This document shows, in pieces, positions 27,005 through 38,158 of a DNA stretch of 64,000 bases. A program made the translations under genes and the position numbers. Each line of letters opens with the position of its first letter. Position 1 is the first letter of the stretch. Origin of the DNA: Comamonas phosphati (GTDB lineage: Bacteria; Pseudomonadota; Gammaproteobacteria; Burkholderiales; Burkholderiaceae_C); the NCBI RefSeq assembly GCF_014637085.1, contig NZ_BMEU01000001.1:124001-188000 (forward strand), given 5' to 3'. Under the pieces are notes generated by a model. That model did no database searches, was not told where the DNA came from, and saw only the letters and a program-made list of their open reading frames with translations.

Positions 27005-27993
27005 ATGATCTTTTCCGTAAATCCGCCTTGCCGGTGATGCTTCTGGCTTCGACCGTGCTGTTCTCTGGCTGCGCCACGCAGGGCAAGCCGCCGCCGCACA
27101 TTTCGCTCGATGAGCCGGTGCAGGCCCAGCCGCTGCCCGAGGCGCCGAAGCCGGTCGAAGTCGTGGCTGTGCCCGAGGTGTTGGCTATGCCGGCGCAGAT
27201 GAAACCCATCCCGGACGCCAAGCCCGCTGCAGAACCCGCCGATGAAACCGTGCGCGTGTCCCGCGCCAATGCCGAAGCGCGCATTGCGCCCACGCGCGAG
27301 GGGTACGTCAATGCGATTCAGGTGTGGCCCTTCACCGATGGCGCGCTGTACCAGGTCTATGCGGCCGTGGGCCGTGTGACCGTGATCGCGCTCCAGCCGG
27401 GCGAGGAACTGGTGACGGTGGCTGCCGGTGACACGGTGCGCTGGATCGTGGGCGACACGTCCAGCGGTTCTGGCGCGGACTTGCGCGTGAACGTCATGGT
27501 CAAGCCGATCCGCTCGGGCTTGAAGACCAATCTCGTCATCACCACCAGCCGCAGGACGTACCTGCTGGAGTTGACTTCGACCGACAAGACCTGGATGGCG
27601 TCGGTGTCCTGGGAATATCCCAAGGACAAGATGCTGGCCTTGCAGCGCCAGTCGCAGGCGGCCAGCGCCGCCGCGCCGGTCGATGCGGGCCTGTCGCTGG
27701 AGAAGATCCGCTTTCGCTACGCGGTCAGCGGCAGCAATCCGCCGTGGAAGCCGCTGCGCGCTTTCGACGATGGCGAGAAGGTCTACATCCAGTTTCCGCC
27801 GGGCATCGCCCAGGGCGAGCTGCCGCCGCTGTTCGTGATCGGCGCGCAGGGTGACGGGCAGTTGGTGAACTACCGCTTCCGCGCGCCGTACTACATCGTG
27901 GATCGGCTGTTCGGCGCGGCCGAACTGCGCTTGGGCGGAGACAAGGGCGATGTGGTGCGGATTGAGCGAACAGACGGCACGCGGAGGAATTGA
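27001..27993 (+). CDS. trbG: TrbG, VirB9-like core-complex protein
   Basis: A 330-aa periplasmic/outer-membrane protein. The lipoprotein-type signal (LLASTVLFSGCAT) is unusual for VirB9 itself but common for TrbG. A Pro-rich linker follows and then the two beta domains (YQVYAAVGRVTVIALQPGE; IRFRYAVSGSNPPWKPLRAFDD). With TrbI it forms the outer-membrane core of the channel. Confidence 0.92.
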   Translation: MNDLFRKSALPVMLLASTVLFSGCATQGKPPPHISLDEPVQAQPLPEAPKPVEVVAVPEVLAMPAQMKPIPDAKPAAEPADETVRVSRANAEARIAPTREGYVNAIQVWPFTDGALYQVYAAVGRVTVIALQPGEELVTVAAGDTVRWIVGDTSSGSGADLRVNVMVKPIRSGLKTNLVITTSRRTYLLELTSTDKTWMASVSWEYPKDKMLALQRQSQAASAAAPVDAGLSLEKIRFRYAVSGSNPPWKPLRAFDDGEKVYIQFPPGIAQGELPPLFVIGAQGDGQLVNYRFRAPYYIVDRLFGAAELRLGGDKGDVVRIERTDGTRRN

Positions 27994-27995
27994 CC

Positions 27996-29261
27996 ATGAG
28001 CCAGGACGATTCCCCTGACCTTGCGCCGCAGGCGGGCAAGGTCGCGCCCGAGGCGGTGGCGCTGCGCGCCCAACCGCGCCCGGTCACGCGCCTGAATCGG
28101 CGCACCTTGACCATGCTCACCGGTGGCCTGTCGGTCGCCGTGCTTGGGGCGACGATCTGGTCATTGCAGCCGCATCGGCGCGGCGCGGGCGAGCAGACCG
28201 AGCTTTACAACGTCGATCGTGTGTCGAAGTCGGAAGGACTGGATGGCTTGCCATCCGATTACTCCAAGCTGCCAAAGGTGCCGGAGCTGGGGCCACCGCT
28301 GCCGGGCGATCTTGGCCCGGCCATCGTGAAGTCGCAGCAGCCGGCGACACCGACGTATGCGCCACCGGGTCATGACCCGGAGGATGCACGGCGCAAGGAA
28401 GCCGAGGCAGCCGCAGCTTCCTCGGTGTTCTTCCGCTCGGGTACTCCCGGCAAGGGCGCTGCGCCGGCCACTGCGCAGGTCGCGGCAGCCGGCTCGGCAT
28501 CGGCTTTGGAGGGCTTCGACCCGTTGGCCGCTGGCCCGGCCTCGACTGCGGCCCAGCCTTCCGACCCGACCGCCGTGCAGAACCGGCAAGACCAGAAAGA
28601 GGCTTTCCTGAAAGGCGGCTCTACGGAAACCCGCAATTCCGGCAATCTGCAAATGCCGTCCTCGCCGTACCAGGTAATGGCCGGAACGGTGATCGCCGGG
28701 GCGCTGGTGACAGGCATCAAGTCGGACTTGCCGGGCGACGTGATCGCCACGGTGACGGAGCCGGTCTACGACACGGCGACGGGCAAGTTTCTGCTGATCC
28801 CGCAGGGCTCGCGCATCCTGGGCAAGTACAACAGCCAGGTGAGCTACGGGCAGAGCCGCGTGCAGGTGGTGTGGAACCGGATCATCCTGCCCGACACGTC
28901 TTCGCTGAAGCTCGACAACCTCGCGGGCACCGATCCGGCTGGCTACTCCGGTTTGGAGGATGGCGTTGATTGGCATTGGGATCGCGTCTTCGCCGGCGCG
29001 GCGCTGACAACCCTGCTGGGCGTGGGCGCCGAGCTGGCCGTGCCCGAGAACCGGCAGAACGGCAACCGTATCGTGATCGCCGGGCGTGACAGCGCGCAAG
29101 ACAGCGTGAACCACGTGGGCCAGGAGATGACCCGGCGCAACATGAATATCCAGCCGACGCTGACCGAACGACCGGGCCTGCCGGTACGGATCATCGCCAA
29201 CCGCGATTTAGTGTTGCGGCCGTACCAGCCGATGTTCTTCCAAAGGGGAGGAATGCAATGA
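27996..29261 (+). CDS. trbI: TrbI, VirB10-like channel protein
   Basis: A 421-aa protein bridging both membranes. ATG 27996 is spaced 7 bp from GCGGAGGA; an in-frame TTG at 27990 is less likely. An N-terminal cytoplasmic segment and one helix (GGLSVAVLGATIWSL) precede a Pro/Ala-rich linker. The conserved C-terminal beta-barrel domain follows (YQVMAGTVIAGALVTGI, LLIPQGSRILGKYNSQVSYG). The stop overlaps the DUF2274 gene, completing the trb operon. Confidence 0.94.
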   Translation: MSQDDSPDLAPQAGKVAPEAVALRAQPRPVTRLNRRTLTMLTGGLSVAVLGATIWSLQPHRRGAGEQTELYNVDRVSKSEGLDGLPSDYSKLPKVPELGPPLPGDLGPAIVKSQQPATPTYAPPGHDPEDARRKEAEAAAASSVFFRSGTPGKGAAPATAQVAAAGSASALEGFDPLAAGPASTAAQPSDPTAVQNRQDQKEAFLKGGSTETRNSGNLQMPSSPYQVMAGTVIAGALVTGIKSDLPGDVIATVTEPVYDTATGKFLLIPQGSRILGKYNSQVSYGQSRVQVVWNRIILPDTSSLKLDNLAGTDPAGYSGLEDGVDWHWDRVFAGAALTTLLGVGAELAVPENRQNGNRIVIAGRDSAQDSVNHVGQEMTRRNMNIQPTLTERPGLPVRIIANRDLVLRPYQPMFFQRGGMQ

Positions 29262-29500
29262 GCACGACCAAGAAACTGCGGCTTGGGCCGCTGCCCAAGA
29301 CTGAGAGCACGAAGCTCACATTCTCGTGCCCGGTCAGTCTGAAATCCGATCTCGACCGCTACGCCACGCTGCACGCTCAGGCGTATGGCGAGGCGGTCGA
29401 TGCCATGACGCTGATCCCGCACATGCTGGAAGCCTTTATGGCGGGGGATAGGGCGTTCAGGCGCAGGCAGGCCAAGAACGAAAAAGCCACCCCTGCGTGA
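29258..29500 (+). CDS. DUF2274 family protein, last gene of the ICE
   Basis: An 80-aa protein matching the DUF2274 pattern (LRLGPLPKTESTKLTFSCPVSLKSDLDRYA; VDAMTLIPHMLEAFMAGDRAF). Genes of this family routinely follow trbI in proteobacterial ICEs. Function unknown; the fold looks like a small RHH-type or adaptor protein. The last six codons overlap the stem of a terminator that serves the tRNA gene on the other strand, so the exact C-terminus may have been set by the integration junction. Confidence 0.85.
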   Translation: MSTTKKLRLGPLPKTESTKLTFSCPVSLKSDLDRYATLHAQAYGEAVDAMTLIPHMLEAFMAGDRAFRRRQAKNEKATPA

Positions 29501-29513
29501 ACAGGGGTGGCTT
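29481..29513 (-). terminator. Strong intrinsic terminator of tRNA-Leu, overlapping the DUF2274 gene
   Basis: Arms AAGCCACCCCTG (29484-29495) and CAGGGGTGGCTT (29502-29513) form a perfect 12-bp stem with a 6-nt loop. On the minus strand a run of five T follows (complement of 29481-29485), just behind the tRNA 3' end. On the plus strand it could also stop trb transcripts. Confidence 0.85.
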
Positions 29514-29519
29514 CCGAAT

Positions 29520-29841
29520 TGGTGCCCGAGGCCGGAATCGAACCGGCACGCCTTGCGGCGGGGGATTTTCTTCCCACTTCGGCTTTCGCCGCCGCCGTCT
29601 CCGAAGAAACAGCGTTCGTGGGCTGGAGCACGCCTTCACCATAGCCTTTCAGCCTTAGGTGCCCGCCGTCTGCTCTCTACACCTTCCGAGGAGCCTTTCG
29701 GCTCCAGGGCTTGGCTCGGTATTAGCTCGGACTTGCGTCCAGGGCCTTCGCCGAGTTTGACGGGCTTCACCTCTGGGGTTTCCCCCGGAGGGCTCAAATT
29801 TGGTCTGAGTCCCCTGCGTCTACCAATTTCACCACTCGGGC
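29520..29841 (-). tRNA. tRNA-Leu (anticodon CAA) interrupted by a group I intron
   Basis: Read on the minus strand, exon 1 (29841-29807) has the acceptor strand GCCCGAG, the D-arm with GGTGAAATTGGTAGAC, and the anticodon stem GGGGA with loop bases C-U-C. Exon 2 (29569-29520) continues A-A-A-A, then UCCCC, a Leu-type variable arm (CGCCGCAAGGCG), the T-arm GGTTCGATTCC, CTCGGGC and an encoded CCA. Joined, they give a complete 85-nt tRNA-Leu with anticodon CAA. The intron lies between anticodon bases 34 and 35, the same place as in the cyanobacterial tRNA-Leu(UAA) intron. The gene ends 6 bp from the last ICE terminator stem. Confidence 0.93.
29570..29806 (-). ncRNA. Group I (IC3-like) self-splicing intron in tRNA-Leu
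   Basis: 237 nt, no open reading frame. From memory of the Azoarcus tRNA-Ile intron, long stretches align: GTCAAACTCGGCGAAGG, ACCGAGCCAAGC, AAGGTGTAGAG, AGACGGC, CACCTAAGGC, CTATGGTGAAGGC. P7 is GAGCA paired with TGCTC, where Azoarcus has GACTA and TAGTC, a compensatory change. GAAA loops close P2, P6 and P9-like stems, and a GCAA loop closes another. The guide sequence ATTTGAG can pair with CTC of exon 1 and AAAT of exon 2. The intron ends in G, as group I introns must. The splice-site pair would be C-G rather than the usual U-G. Confidence 0.92.
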
Positions 29842-30028
29842 ATGACGCACGATGCTACTTCAACTACCTACTACTCACTGGGAGCCAGCTTGCATCGTCC
29901 TGGCTCCTAGTTGACTCCTGGCTCGAAATGCTGGCATCTCGATCAAGAGGCGATTTGTCACTCAACCCCTTGTCCCATGCGGCTTGGCAGGCAGTGGCCT
30001 CAAGCGAGACCTACGTAGAAGTCCCTAT
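29842..30028. other. Spacer between the intact tRNA-Leu and the tRNA half
   Basis: 187 bp without a gene. It has a hairpin of GGAGCCAG (29881-29888) and CTGGCTCC (29900-29907) and a further partial copy, CTCCTGGCTC, nearby. It should contain the minus-strand promoter of tRNA-Leu unless transcription starts upstream of the tRNA half. Confidence 0.5.
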
Positions 30029-30067
30029 TTTTGAGTCCCCTGCGTCTACCAATTTCACCACCCGGGC
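30029..30067 (-). pseudogene. Orphan 5' half of an intronless tRNA-Leu
   Basis: On the minus strand the sequence starts GCCCGGG and matches the first 35 nt of the intact tRNA-Leu at 34 positions; acceptor base 6 is G instead of A. It continues CTCAAAA through the anticodon loop without an intron and then diverges (AATAGGGAC). There is no 3' half in the window. It is a truncated tRNA gene, broken exactly in the anticodon loop, 188 bp upstream of the intact gene. Confidence 0.85.
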
Positions 30068-30106
30068 TGGCGTAGTGCAGTGGGAAATTATGGCACAGTA
30101 TTGATC

Positions 30107-31012
30107 ATGAAAAATTATTTGACCATCGAACATGCTATCGGTCACACGCCGCTGGTGGCATTGCAACGCATTGGCGCGGATGCAAACCGTGAGCGCGGCA
30201 ATGTGGTGCTGGGCAAGCTCGAAGGCAACAACCCGGCCGGCTCCGTGAAGGACCGGCCTGCGCTGTCCATGATCCAGCGAGCGGAAGAACGCGGCACGAT
30301 CAAGCCCGGCGATGCGCTGATCGAGGCGACTTCGGGCAACACCGGCATCGCCCTGGCCATGGCCGCCGCCATCAAGGGCTACCGCATGATTCTGATCATG
30401 CCCGAGGACCTGTCCATCGAGCGCGCCCAGACCATGAAGGCCTATGGGGCCGAGCTGATCCTCACGCCCAAGAGCGGCGGCATGGAGTACGCGCGTGATC
30501 TGGCCGACCAGATGGTGGTGCAGGGCAAGGGTGTCGTGCTGGACCAGTTCGCCAACCCCGACAATCCGCGTGCCCACTACGAGACCACGGGCCCCGAGCT
30601 GTGGGAGCAGACGGGTGGCGAGATCACGCACTTCGTGAGCGCCATGGGTACCACGGGCACCATCACCGGTGTGGCGAAGTTCCTCAAGGAAAAGAACCCC
30701 GACATCAAGATCATCGGCGCACAGCCCGCCGAGGGCTCGCGCATTCCCGGCATCCGCAAATGGCCCGAGGAATACATGCCCAAGATCTACGACGGCAGCC
30801 TGGTCGACGAGCAGATCTCCGTGACCCAGGACGATGCCGAGGACATGGCCCGCCGCATGGCGCGCGAGGAAGGCATTTTTGCGGGCATCTCGTCCGCCGG
30901 CGCCCTGTGGGTGGCCCAGCAGGTGGCGGCGCGCGAGACCAATGCCACCATCGTGTTCGTGGTCTGCGACCGCGGCGACCGCTATCTGTCTACCGGCGTG
31001 TTCCCGGCCTGA
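30107..31012 (+). CDS. cysM: Cysteine synthase B
   Basis: A 301-aa PLP enzyme making cysteine from O-acetylserine and sulfide or thiosulfate. The PLP lysine lies in NPAGSVKDRPAL, the substrate loop is TSGNTGIALAM, and the phosphate-binding glycine loop is AMGTTGTITGV. The start ATG 30107 has no good Shine-Dalgarno; a longer start at 30080 overlaps tRNA-like DNA and is unlikely. It is the first clearly chromosomal gene beside the ICE and is divergent from tRNA-Leu. A structured repeat follows its stop by 9 bp. Confidence 0.95.
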   Translation: MKNYLTIEHAIGHTPLVALQRIGADANRERGNVVLGKLEGNNPAGSVKDRPALSMIQRAEERGTIKPGDALIEATSGNTGIALAMAAAIKGYRMILIMPEDLSIERAQTMKAYGAELILTPKSGGMEYARDLADQMVVQGKGVVLDQFANPDNPRAHYETTGPELWEQTGGEITHFVSAMGTTGTITGVAKFLKEKNPDIKIIGAQPAEGSRIPGIRKWPEEYMPKIYDGSLVDEQISVTQDDAEDMARRMAREEGIFAGISSAGALWVAQQVAARETNATIVFVVCDRGDRYLSTGVFPA

Positions 31013-31021
31013 AATGATGCG

Positions 31022-31128
31022 CCCCCTGAGCCGCTGCGCGGCTTCCCCTCTCTCTTCGGGAGGGGGACGACAGCTTCGCTGCGAGGCGGCTCATGCTCGC
31101 TGTCTCTGGCTTGTGGTGCGCCAGTTTC
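31022..31128 (+). repeat. Structured 3' repeat, copy 1 (after cysM)
   Basis: It begins CCCCCTGAG 9 bp behind the cysM stop. Hairpins: AGCCGC/GCGGCT; CCCCTCTC/GGGAGGGG; a third stem GACAGC (31069-31074) with GCTGTC (31099-31104); and CTGGC/GCCAG followed by TTT. Same strand as the upstream gene. Confidence 0.85.
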
Positions 31129-31168
31129 ATGACCTCTGATAAAGGAGATCGTTTCATGGGGAGCGGAA

Positions 31169-31792
31169 ATGGCGTTTGAAACCCGCTTTTGCACGAATTG
31201 CGCCACCGAGCTGCAATGGATCACTGCCGCTGAAGACGGCGGCGATGTGGCGCGCCTGCGCTGCCCGGCCTGCGGCTGGACGCACTGGGGCAATCCCACG
31301 CCCGTGCTGGCGGCCGTGGTCGAAGGCGATGACGGTCGCGTGCTGCTGGCGCGCAATGCGCTGTGGGAGGAGGGCGTGTTCGGCCTGATCACCGGCTTCA
31401 TGGAGGCCGGCGAGTCGCCCGAGGCCGGTATTTGCCGCGAAGTGCTGGAGGAGACCGGATTGCAGGTCAAGGCCTTGCGCCTGCTGTCCTGTGCCGAATT
31501 CCTGCGCATGAACCAGGTGCTGATTGCCTACCATGTGCGCGTGGAGGGGCGGCCCGAGGATGTGCGGCTGTCGCCCGAGCTGGTGGAGTACCGCTGGCAG
31601 ACGGCCGAGGATTCGCTGTGCTGGCCGGCGGGCACGGGCTATGCGCTGGCCGAGTGGATCCAGCAAAAGGGCTATGCGCCGCGCTTTGGCGCTTTCCGCC
31701 CGGGGCGGAACCCCGAGCCCGATCCGGCGCGCTGGCCCGTGAAATACTGGCACGAGGACGGTCGCTTTGCGGTGGCGCCCCTGTTGGACTGA
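31169..31792 (+). CDS. NUDIX hydrolase with N-terminal zinc ribbon
   Basis: A 207-aa hydrolase of a nucleoside-diphosphate-linked substrate. Zinc-ribbon Cys pairs (FCTNC ... RCPACGW) precede the Nudix box GFMEAGESPEAGICREVLEETGL (about residues 72-94) with its catalytic Glu residues. The ribbon resembles that of NudC/NADH pyrophosphatase-like and ADP-ribose hydrolases, but the substrate is not defined. GGAG lies just before ATG 31169. It stands alone between cysM and the TusA-like gene. Confidence 0.88.
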   Translation: MAFETRFCTNCATELQWITAAEDGGDVARLRCPACGWTHWGNPTPVLAAVVEGDDGRVLLARNALWEEGVFGLITGFMEAGESPEAGICREVLEETGLQVKALRLLSCAEFLRMNQVLIAYHVRVEGRPEDVRLSPELVEYRWQTAEDSLCWPAGTGYALAEWIQQKGYAPRFGAFRPGRNPEPDPARWPVKYWHEDGRFAVAPLLD

Positions 31793-31874
31793 ACGGCACG
31801 GCGGCAAAGACCGCGTCGGCACCGTCGTGGCGCGGTCTTCCTAAAATCCTGTCCGCTGCGGCAGGAATTTTCAA

Positions 31875-32102
31875 ATGCACATAGACCAAGAAATCGATAC
31901 CCGCGGGCTGAACTGCCCGCTGCCCATTCTCAAGGCCAAGAAGGCGTTGGCCGCCATGGAAAGCGGCCAGCTGCTCAAGGTGGTGGCCACCGATACCGGC
32001 TCCATCCGAGACTTCCAGGCCTTTGCCAAGCAGACCGGCAATGCGCTGGTGGAGCAGCAGACGGTGGGTGAGGAATTCATCCATATTCTCCGTCGGAGGT
32101 AA
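31875..32102 (+). CDS. tusA: TusA/SirA-family sulfur carrier
   Basis: A 75-aa protein with the sulfur-acceptor motif CPLP in DTRGLNCPLPILKAKKAL (Cys near residue 14) and the usual two-layer alpha/beta ending. TusA proteins pass persulfide sulfur to tRNA thiolation and other pathways. Its place close to cysM fits sulfur metabolism. It could be a TusA paralogue rather than the tRNA-thiolation enzyme itself. A structured repeat begins 2 bp after the stop. Confidence 0.87.
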   Translation: MHIDQEIDTRGLNCPLPILKAKKALAAMESGQLLKVVATDTGSIRDFQAFAKQTGNALVEQQTVGEEFIHILRRR

Positions 32103-32104
32103 AT

Positions 32105-32203
32105 CCCCCTGAGCCGCCTGCGGCGGCTTCCCCCAAGGGGGGCGACGGCCTTTGCTGCGGGGCGGCCCTGGCTGGTCGTCTCTGGCTTGAGTAGCGCCAG
32201 TTT
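32105..32203 (+). repeat. Structured 3' repeat, copy 2 (after tusA)
   Basis: It begins CCCCCTGAG two bases after the TusA stop. It has the same hairpin order as copy 1; the third stem is GACGGCC with GGTCGTC (one G-U pair), and the conserved loop core is GGGGCGGCCC. It ends CTGGC...GCCAGTTT. Confidence 0.85.
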
Positions 32204-32272
32204 CGGCGGTTGAGAGCGAAAAAAAGCGAAGTAGGTTGCTGTTTTTGCTATTGATTAAATAGCTGCTGACGT

Positions 32273-32300
32273 AAAAAAGGCCTGCATTTGCAGGCCTTTT
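32273..32300 (-). terminator. Terminator behind galU
   Basis: AAAAGGCCTGC (32275-32285) pairs with GCAGGCCTTTT (32290-32300). On the minus strand a T-run follows, 28 bp after the galU stop; it is probably bidirectional. Confidence 0.85.
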
Positions 32301-32327
32301 GTATTGGAGAAAATCACTGGATAAGCG

Positions 32328-33215
<888 letters not shown>

Positions 33216-33240
33216 CTTTGCATTACCTTGTTCTTGATGG

Positions 33241-33266
33241 AAAAAAGGCGCAGTTGCCTGCGCCTT
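33241..33266 (-). terminator. Terminator behind valS
   Basis: AAGGCGCAG and CTGCGCCTT form a 9-bp stem; on the minus strand the loop is GCAA and a T-run follows. It lies 26 bp behind the valS stop. Confidence 0.88.
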
Positions 33267-33291
33267 GTAGCGGGGGGCAGTTTACCGGGAT

Positions 33292-36288
<2,997 letters not shown>

Positions 36289-36310
36289 GGTGTTGTTGTC
36301 AATGAAAACG

Positions 36311-36326
36311 GCATCCCGCGGGATGC
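36311..36326 (-). other. 16-bp perfect palindrome in the valS leader
   Basis: GCATCCCG-CGGGATGC ends 23 bp before the valS start; on the minus strand CGTTTTC follows. It could be an attenuator-like hairpin or a regulatory site. Confidence 0.4.
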
Positions 36327-36346
36327 TGTCGAATAGGTGAAAACGT

Positions 36347-36382
36347 GTTCAAAGTCTCCTCGGTGCCGTAGCGACTTTGAAC
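36347..36382 (-). terminator. Stem-loop behind the Lrp-type regulator gene
   Basis: GTTCAAAGTC (36347-36356) pairs with GACTTTGAAC (36373-36382) over a 16-nt loop; on the minus strand ACGTTTT follows. It lies between the regulator stop and valS. Similar hairpins recur in Burkholderiales spacers, so it may also be a dispersed repeat. Confidence 0.5.
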
Positions 36383-36466
36383 AGGTTCTGAGACGTATCG
36401 CTGGATTTTAGCGATCTCATGCTGGCGGGCAGCGGAGGGCGCGGGCAGACGCTCCAGCGCAAGGGC

Positions 36467-36916
36467 TTATTCGGTGCTGTTCGGCGCCGCGCGCAGGGTT
36501 TCGAGGTGGATATTGGTTTCGGTGTGGCGAATGCCCTTGATGAGCCGTATGCGCTCCAGCACGCGCGACAGGTCGGCCGGGCTGTCGGCATGCAGCTCGG
36601 CCAGCAAATCCCACTGGCCGTTGGTGGCGTGCAAAGCCAGCACGCCGGGCTCGCCCAGCAGGCTGGCCGTGACGCGCCTGGCCTCGTTGCCTTCAATGGT
36701 GATGCTCATCCAGGCCTGCAGGCCCACGGTGGCCGCGGCGGGCCGCAGACGCACGGTATAGCCCACGATCACCCCGTTGTCTTCGAGCTTGCGCAGCCGG
36801 TTGGTCACAGTGCCGCGCGCAACGCCCAGCCGCGCCGCCAGGGTGGCCACGCTCTCGCGGGCGTTGTGGCGCAGCATGGCGATGAGCCGCTGGTCGATGT
36901 CATCGATATTGTTCAT
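36467..36916 (-). CDS. Lrp/AsnC-family regulator
   Basis: A 149-aa regulator. The N-terminal helix-turn-helix is IDQRLIAMLRHNARESVATLAARLGVARGTVTNRL, and the C-terminal RAM domain, which binds amino acids, ends GIRHTETNIHLETL. It is divergent from the ornithine cyclodeaminase and arginase genes, so it very probably controls them in response to arginine, ornithine or a related amino acid. An inverted pair GTCAATTC (36920-36927) and GAATTGAC (36981-36988) lies in the shared promoter region. Confidence 0.9.
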   Translation of the reverse strand: MNNIDDIDQRLIAMLRHNARESVATLAARLGVARGTVTNRLRKLEDNGVIVGYTVRLRPAAATVGLQAWMSITIEGNEARRVTASLLGEPGVLALHATNGQWDLLAELHADSPADLSRVLERIRLIKGIRHTETNIHLETLRAAPNSTE

Positions 36917-37049
36917 TCTGTCAATTCACGCTGTTCAATACGTCAAAATAGTCTGCATTATGGTGCGGTTTTGCGGATTTGAATTGACGGGAGCCTGTGG
37001 GAAACTTTTTTCTACCGAAGAAATGGTCGATGCAAAACAGGAGACTCGC
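36917..37049. promoter_or_regulatory. Divergent promoter region of the regulator and ornithine cyclodeaminase genes
   Basis: 133 bp with AT-rich patches. GTCAATTC and GAATTGAC form an inverted pair 53 bp apart, a spacing that would suit a multimeric Lrp-type protein wrapping the DNA. The assignment is inference. Confidence 0.45.
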
Positions 37050-38141
37050 ATGCCCGCGCCGAACACTCTCACCGCAGCCAGGCCCCGGACGGACTTTCTG
37101 AGCGCCACCGACGCGGCGCGCCTGGTGGCCCGCGTGGGCGTTGTGGAAGTGCTGCGCATGATCACCTATGCCATCGAGGCCGACTACGGGCGCTGGCAGG
37201 ATTTCGACAAATCCGCGCGCACGGCCGCGCACTCGGTCCAGGGCGTGATCGAGCTCATGCCCGTGGCCGACGCGCGCGACTACGCCTTCAAGTACGTCAA
37301 CGGCCACCCCCTCAATCCCCGGCTGGGCCTGCCCACGGTGATGGCCTTCGGCGCGCTGGCCGACGTGGCCACCGGCATGCCGCGCTTCGTCAGCGAGCTG
37401 ACCCTGACCACGGCGCTGCGCACCGCCGCGACTTCGGCCATGGCCGCGCGCCGCCTGGCCCGCGCCGACAGCCGCAGCCTGGCGCTGATAGGTAACGGCT
37501 CGCAAAGCGAATTCCAGGCGCTGGCCTTCATGGGGCTGCTCGGCATCCGCGAGCTGCGCCTCTTCGACGTAGACCCTGCCGCATCGCACAAGCTGGTGTG
37601 CAATCTGCAGCCCTATCTGCCGCAGTTCGGCGCCACGGCCCGCGTCTTTCCCAGCACGCAGGACGCCGTGCACGGCGCCGACATCGTGACCACGGCCACG
37701 GCCGATAAAGCCTATGCCACCATCATCCACGAAAGCATGGTGGAGCCCGGCATGCACATCAACGCCGTGGGCGGCGACTGCCCCGGCAAGACCGAGCTCG
37801 ATGCCGGCGTGCTGCGCCGTGCCGACGTGTTCGTCGAGTACGAGCCGCAGACGCGCATCGAGGGCGAGCTGCAGCAGATGCCCGCGGACTTTGCCGTCAC
37901 CGAGTTCTGGCGCGTGGTCCAGGGCCTGGCGCCGGGCCGCAGTTCGGCGCAGCAGATCACCGTGTTCGACTCCGTGGGCTTTGCGCTGGAGGACTATTCG
38001 GCCCTGCGCTCCATGCATGCGCTGGCGCGCAGCGCGGGGCTGCTGGCGCAGATCGAGCTGATTCCTACGCTGGCCGACCCCAAGGATCTTTTCTCCATGG
38101 TGCGCCAGACCGGCCTGAGCAGCGCCAGCAAAGCCGCTTGA
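37050..38141 (+). CDS. Ornithine cyclodeaminase
   Basis: A 363-aa NAD-dependent enzyme converting ornithine to proline and ammonia. ATG 37050 has GGAG at 37040-37043; an earlier ATG at 37023 is possible. The mu-crystallin/OCD fold shows RFVSELTLTTALRTAATSAMA, the Rossmann segment LALIGNGSQSEFQALAF, and HINAVGGDCPGKTELD. It is paired with arginase downstream, giving a two-step arginine to proline route. Confidence 0.92.
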   Translation: MPAPNTLTAARPRTDFLSATDAARLVARVGVVEVLRMITYAIEADYGRWQDFDKSARTAAHSVQGVIELMPVADARDYAFKYVNGHPLNPRLGLPTVMAFGALADVATGMPRFVSELTLTTALRTAATSAMAARRLARADSRSLALIGNGSQSEFQALAFMGLLGIRELRLFDVDPAASHKLVCNLQPYLPQFGATARVFPSTQDAVHGADIVTTATADKAYATIIHESMVEPGMHINAVGGDCPGKTELDAGVLRRADVFVEYEPQTRIEGELQQMPADFAVTEFWRVVQGLAPGRSSAQQITVFDSVGFALEDYSALRSMHALARSAGLLAQIELIPTLADPKDLFSMVRQTGLSSASKAA

Positions 38142-38158
38142 AATCTTGGACGCACGAT

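Larger units (their letters stand above)
1..29519. mobile_element. Right part of a Tn4371/trb-type ICE carrying metal-resistance cargo
   Basis: The order LysR regulator, EexN lipoprotein, traG, RHH-like gene, trbBCDEJLFGI, DUF2274 is the transfer module that I know from Tn4371-family ICEs, where it forms the right end. Upstream cargo confers Zn/Cd/Co and Cu resistance. Integrase, relaxase and replication genes are not in the window and should lie to the left. Ordinary chromosomal genes begin at cysM (30107), so the right boundary lies between 29500 and about 30110. I place it provisionally at the 3' end of tRNA-Leu. The exact attachment site is not proven. Confidence 0.75.

Noticed and set aside
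30107-30114. ATGAAAAA at the cysM start as a definite Tn4371 attachment core
   Set aside because: An 8-mer with a degenerate base is expected by chance several times in 64 kb, and the same word also occurs in the repeat array near 39120. Kept only as a candidate.
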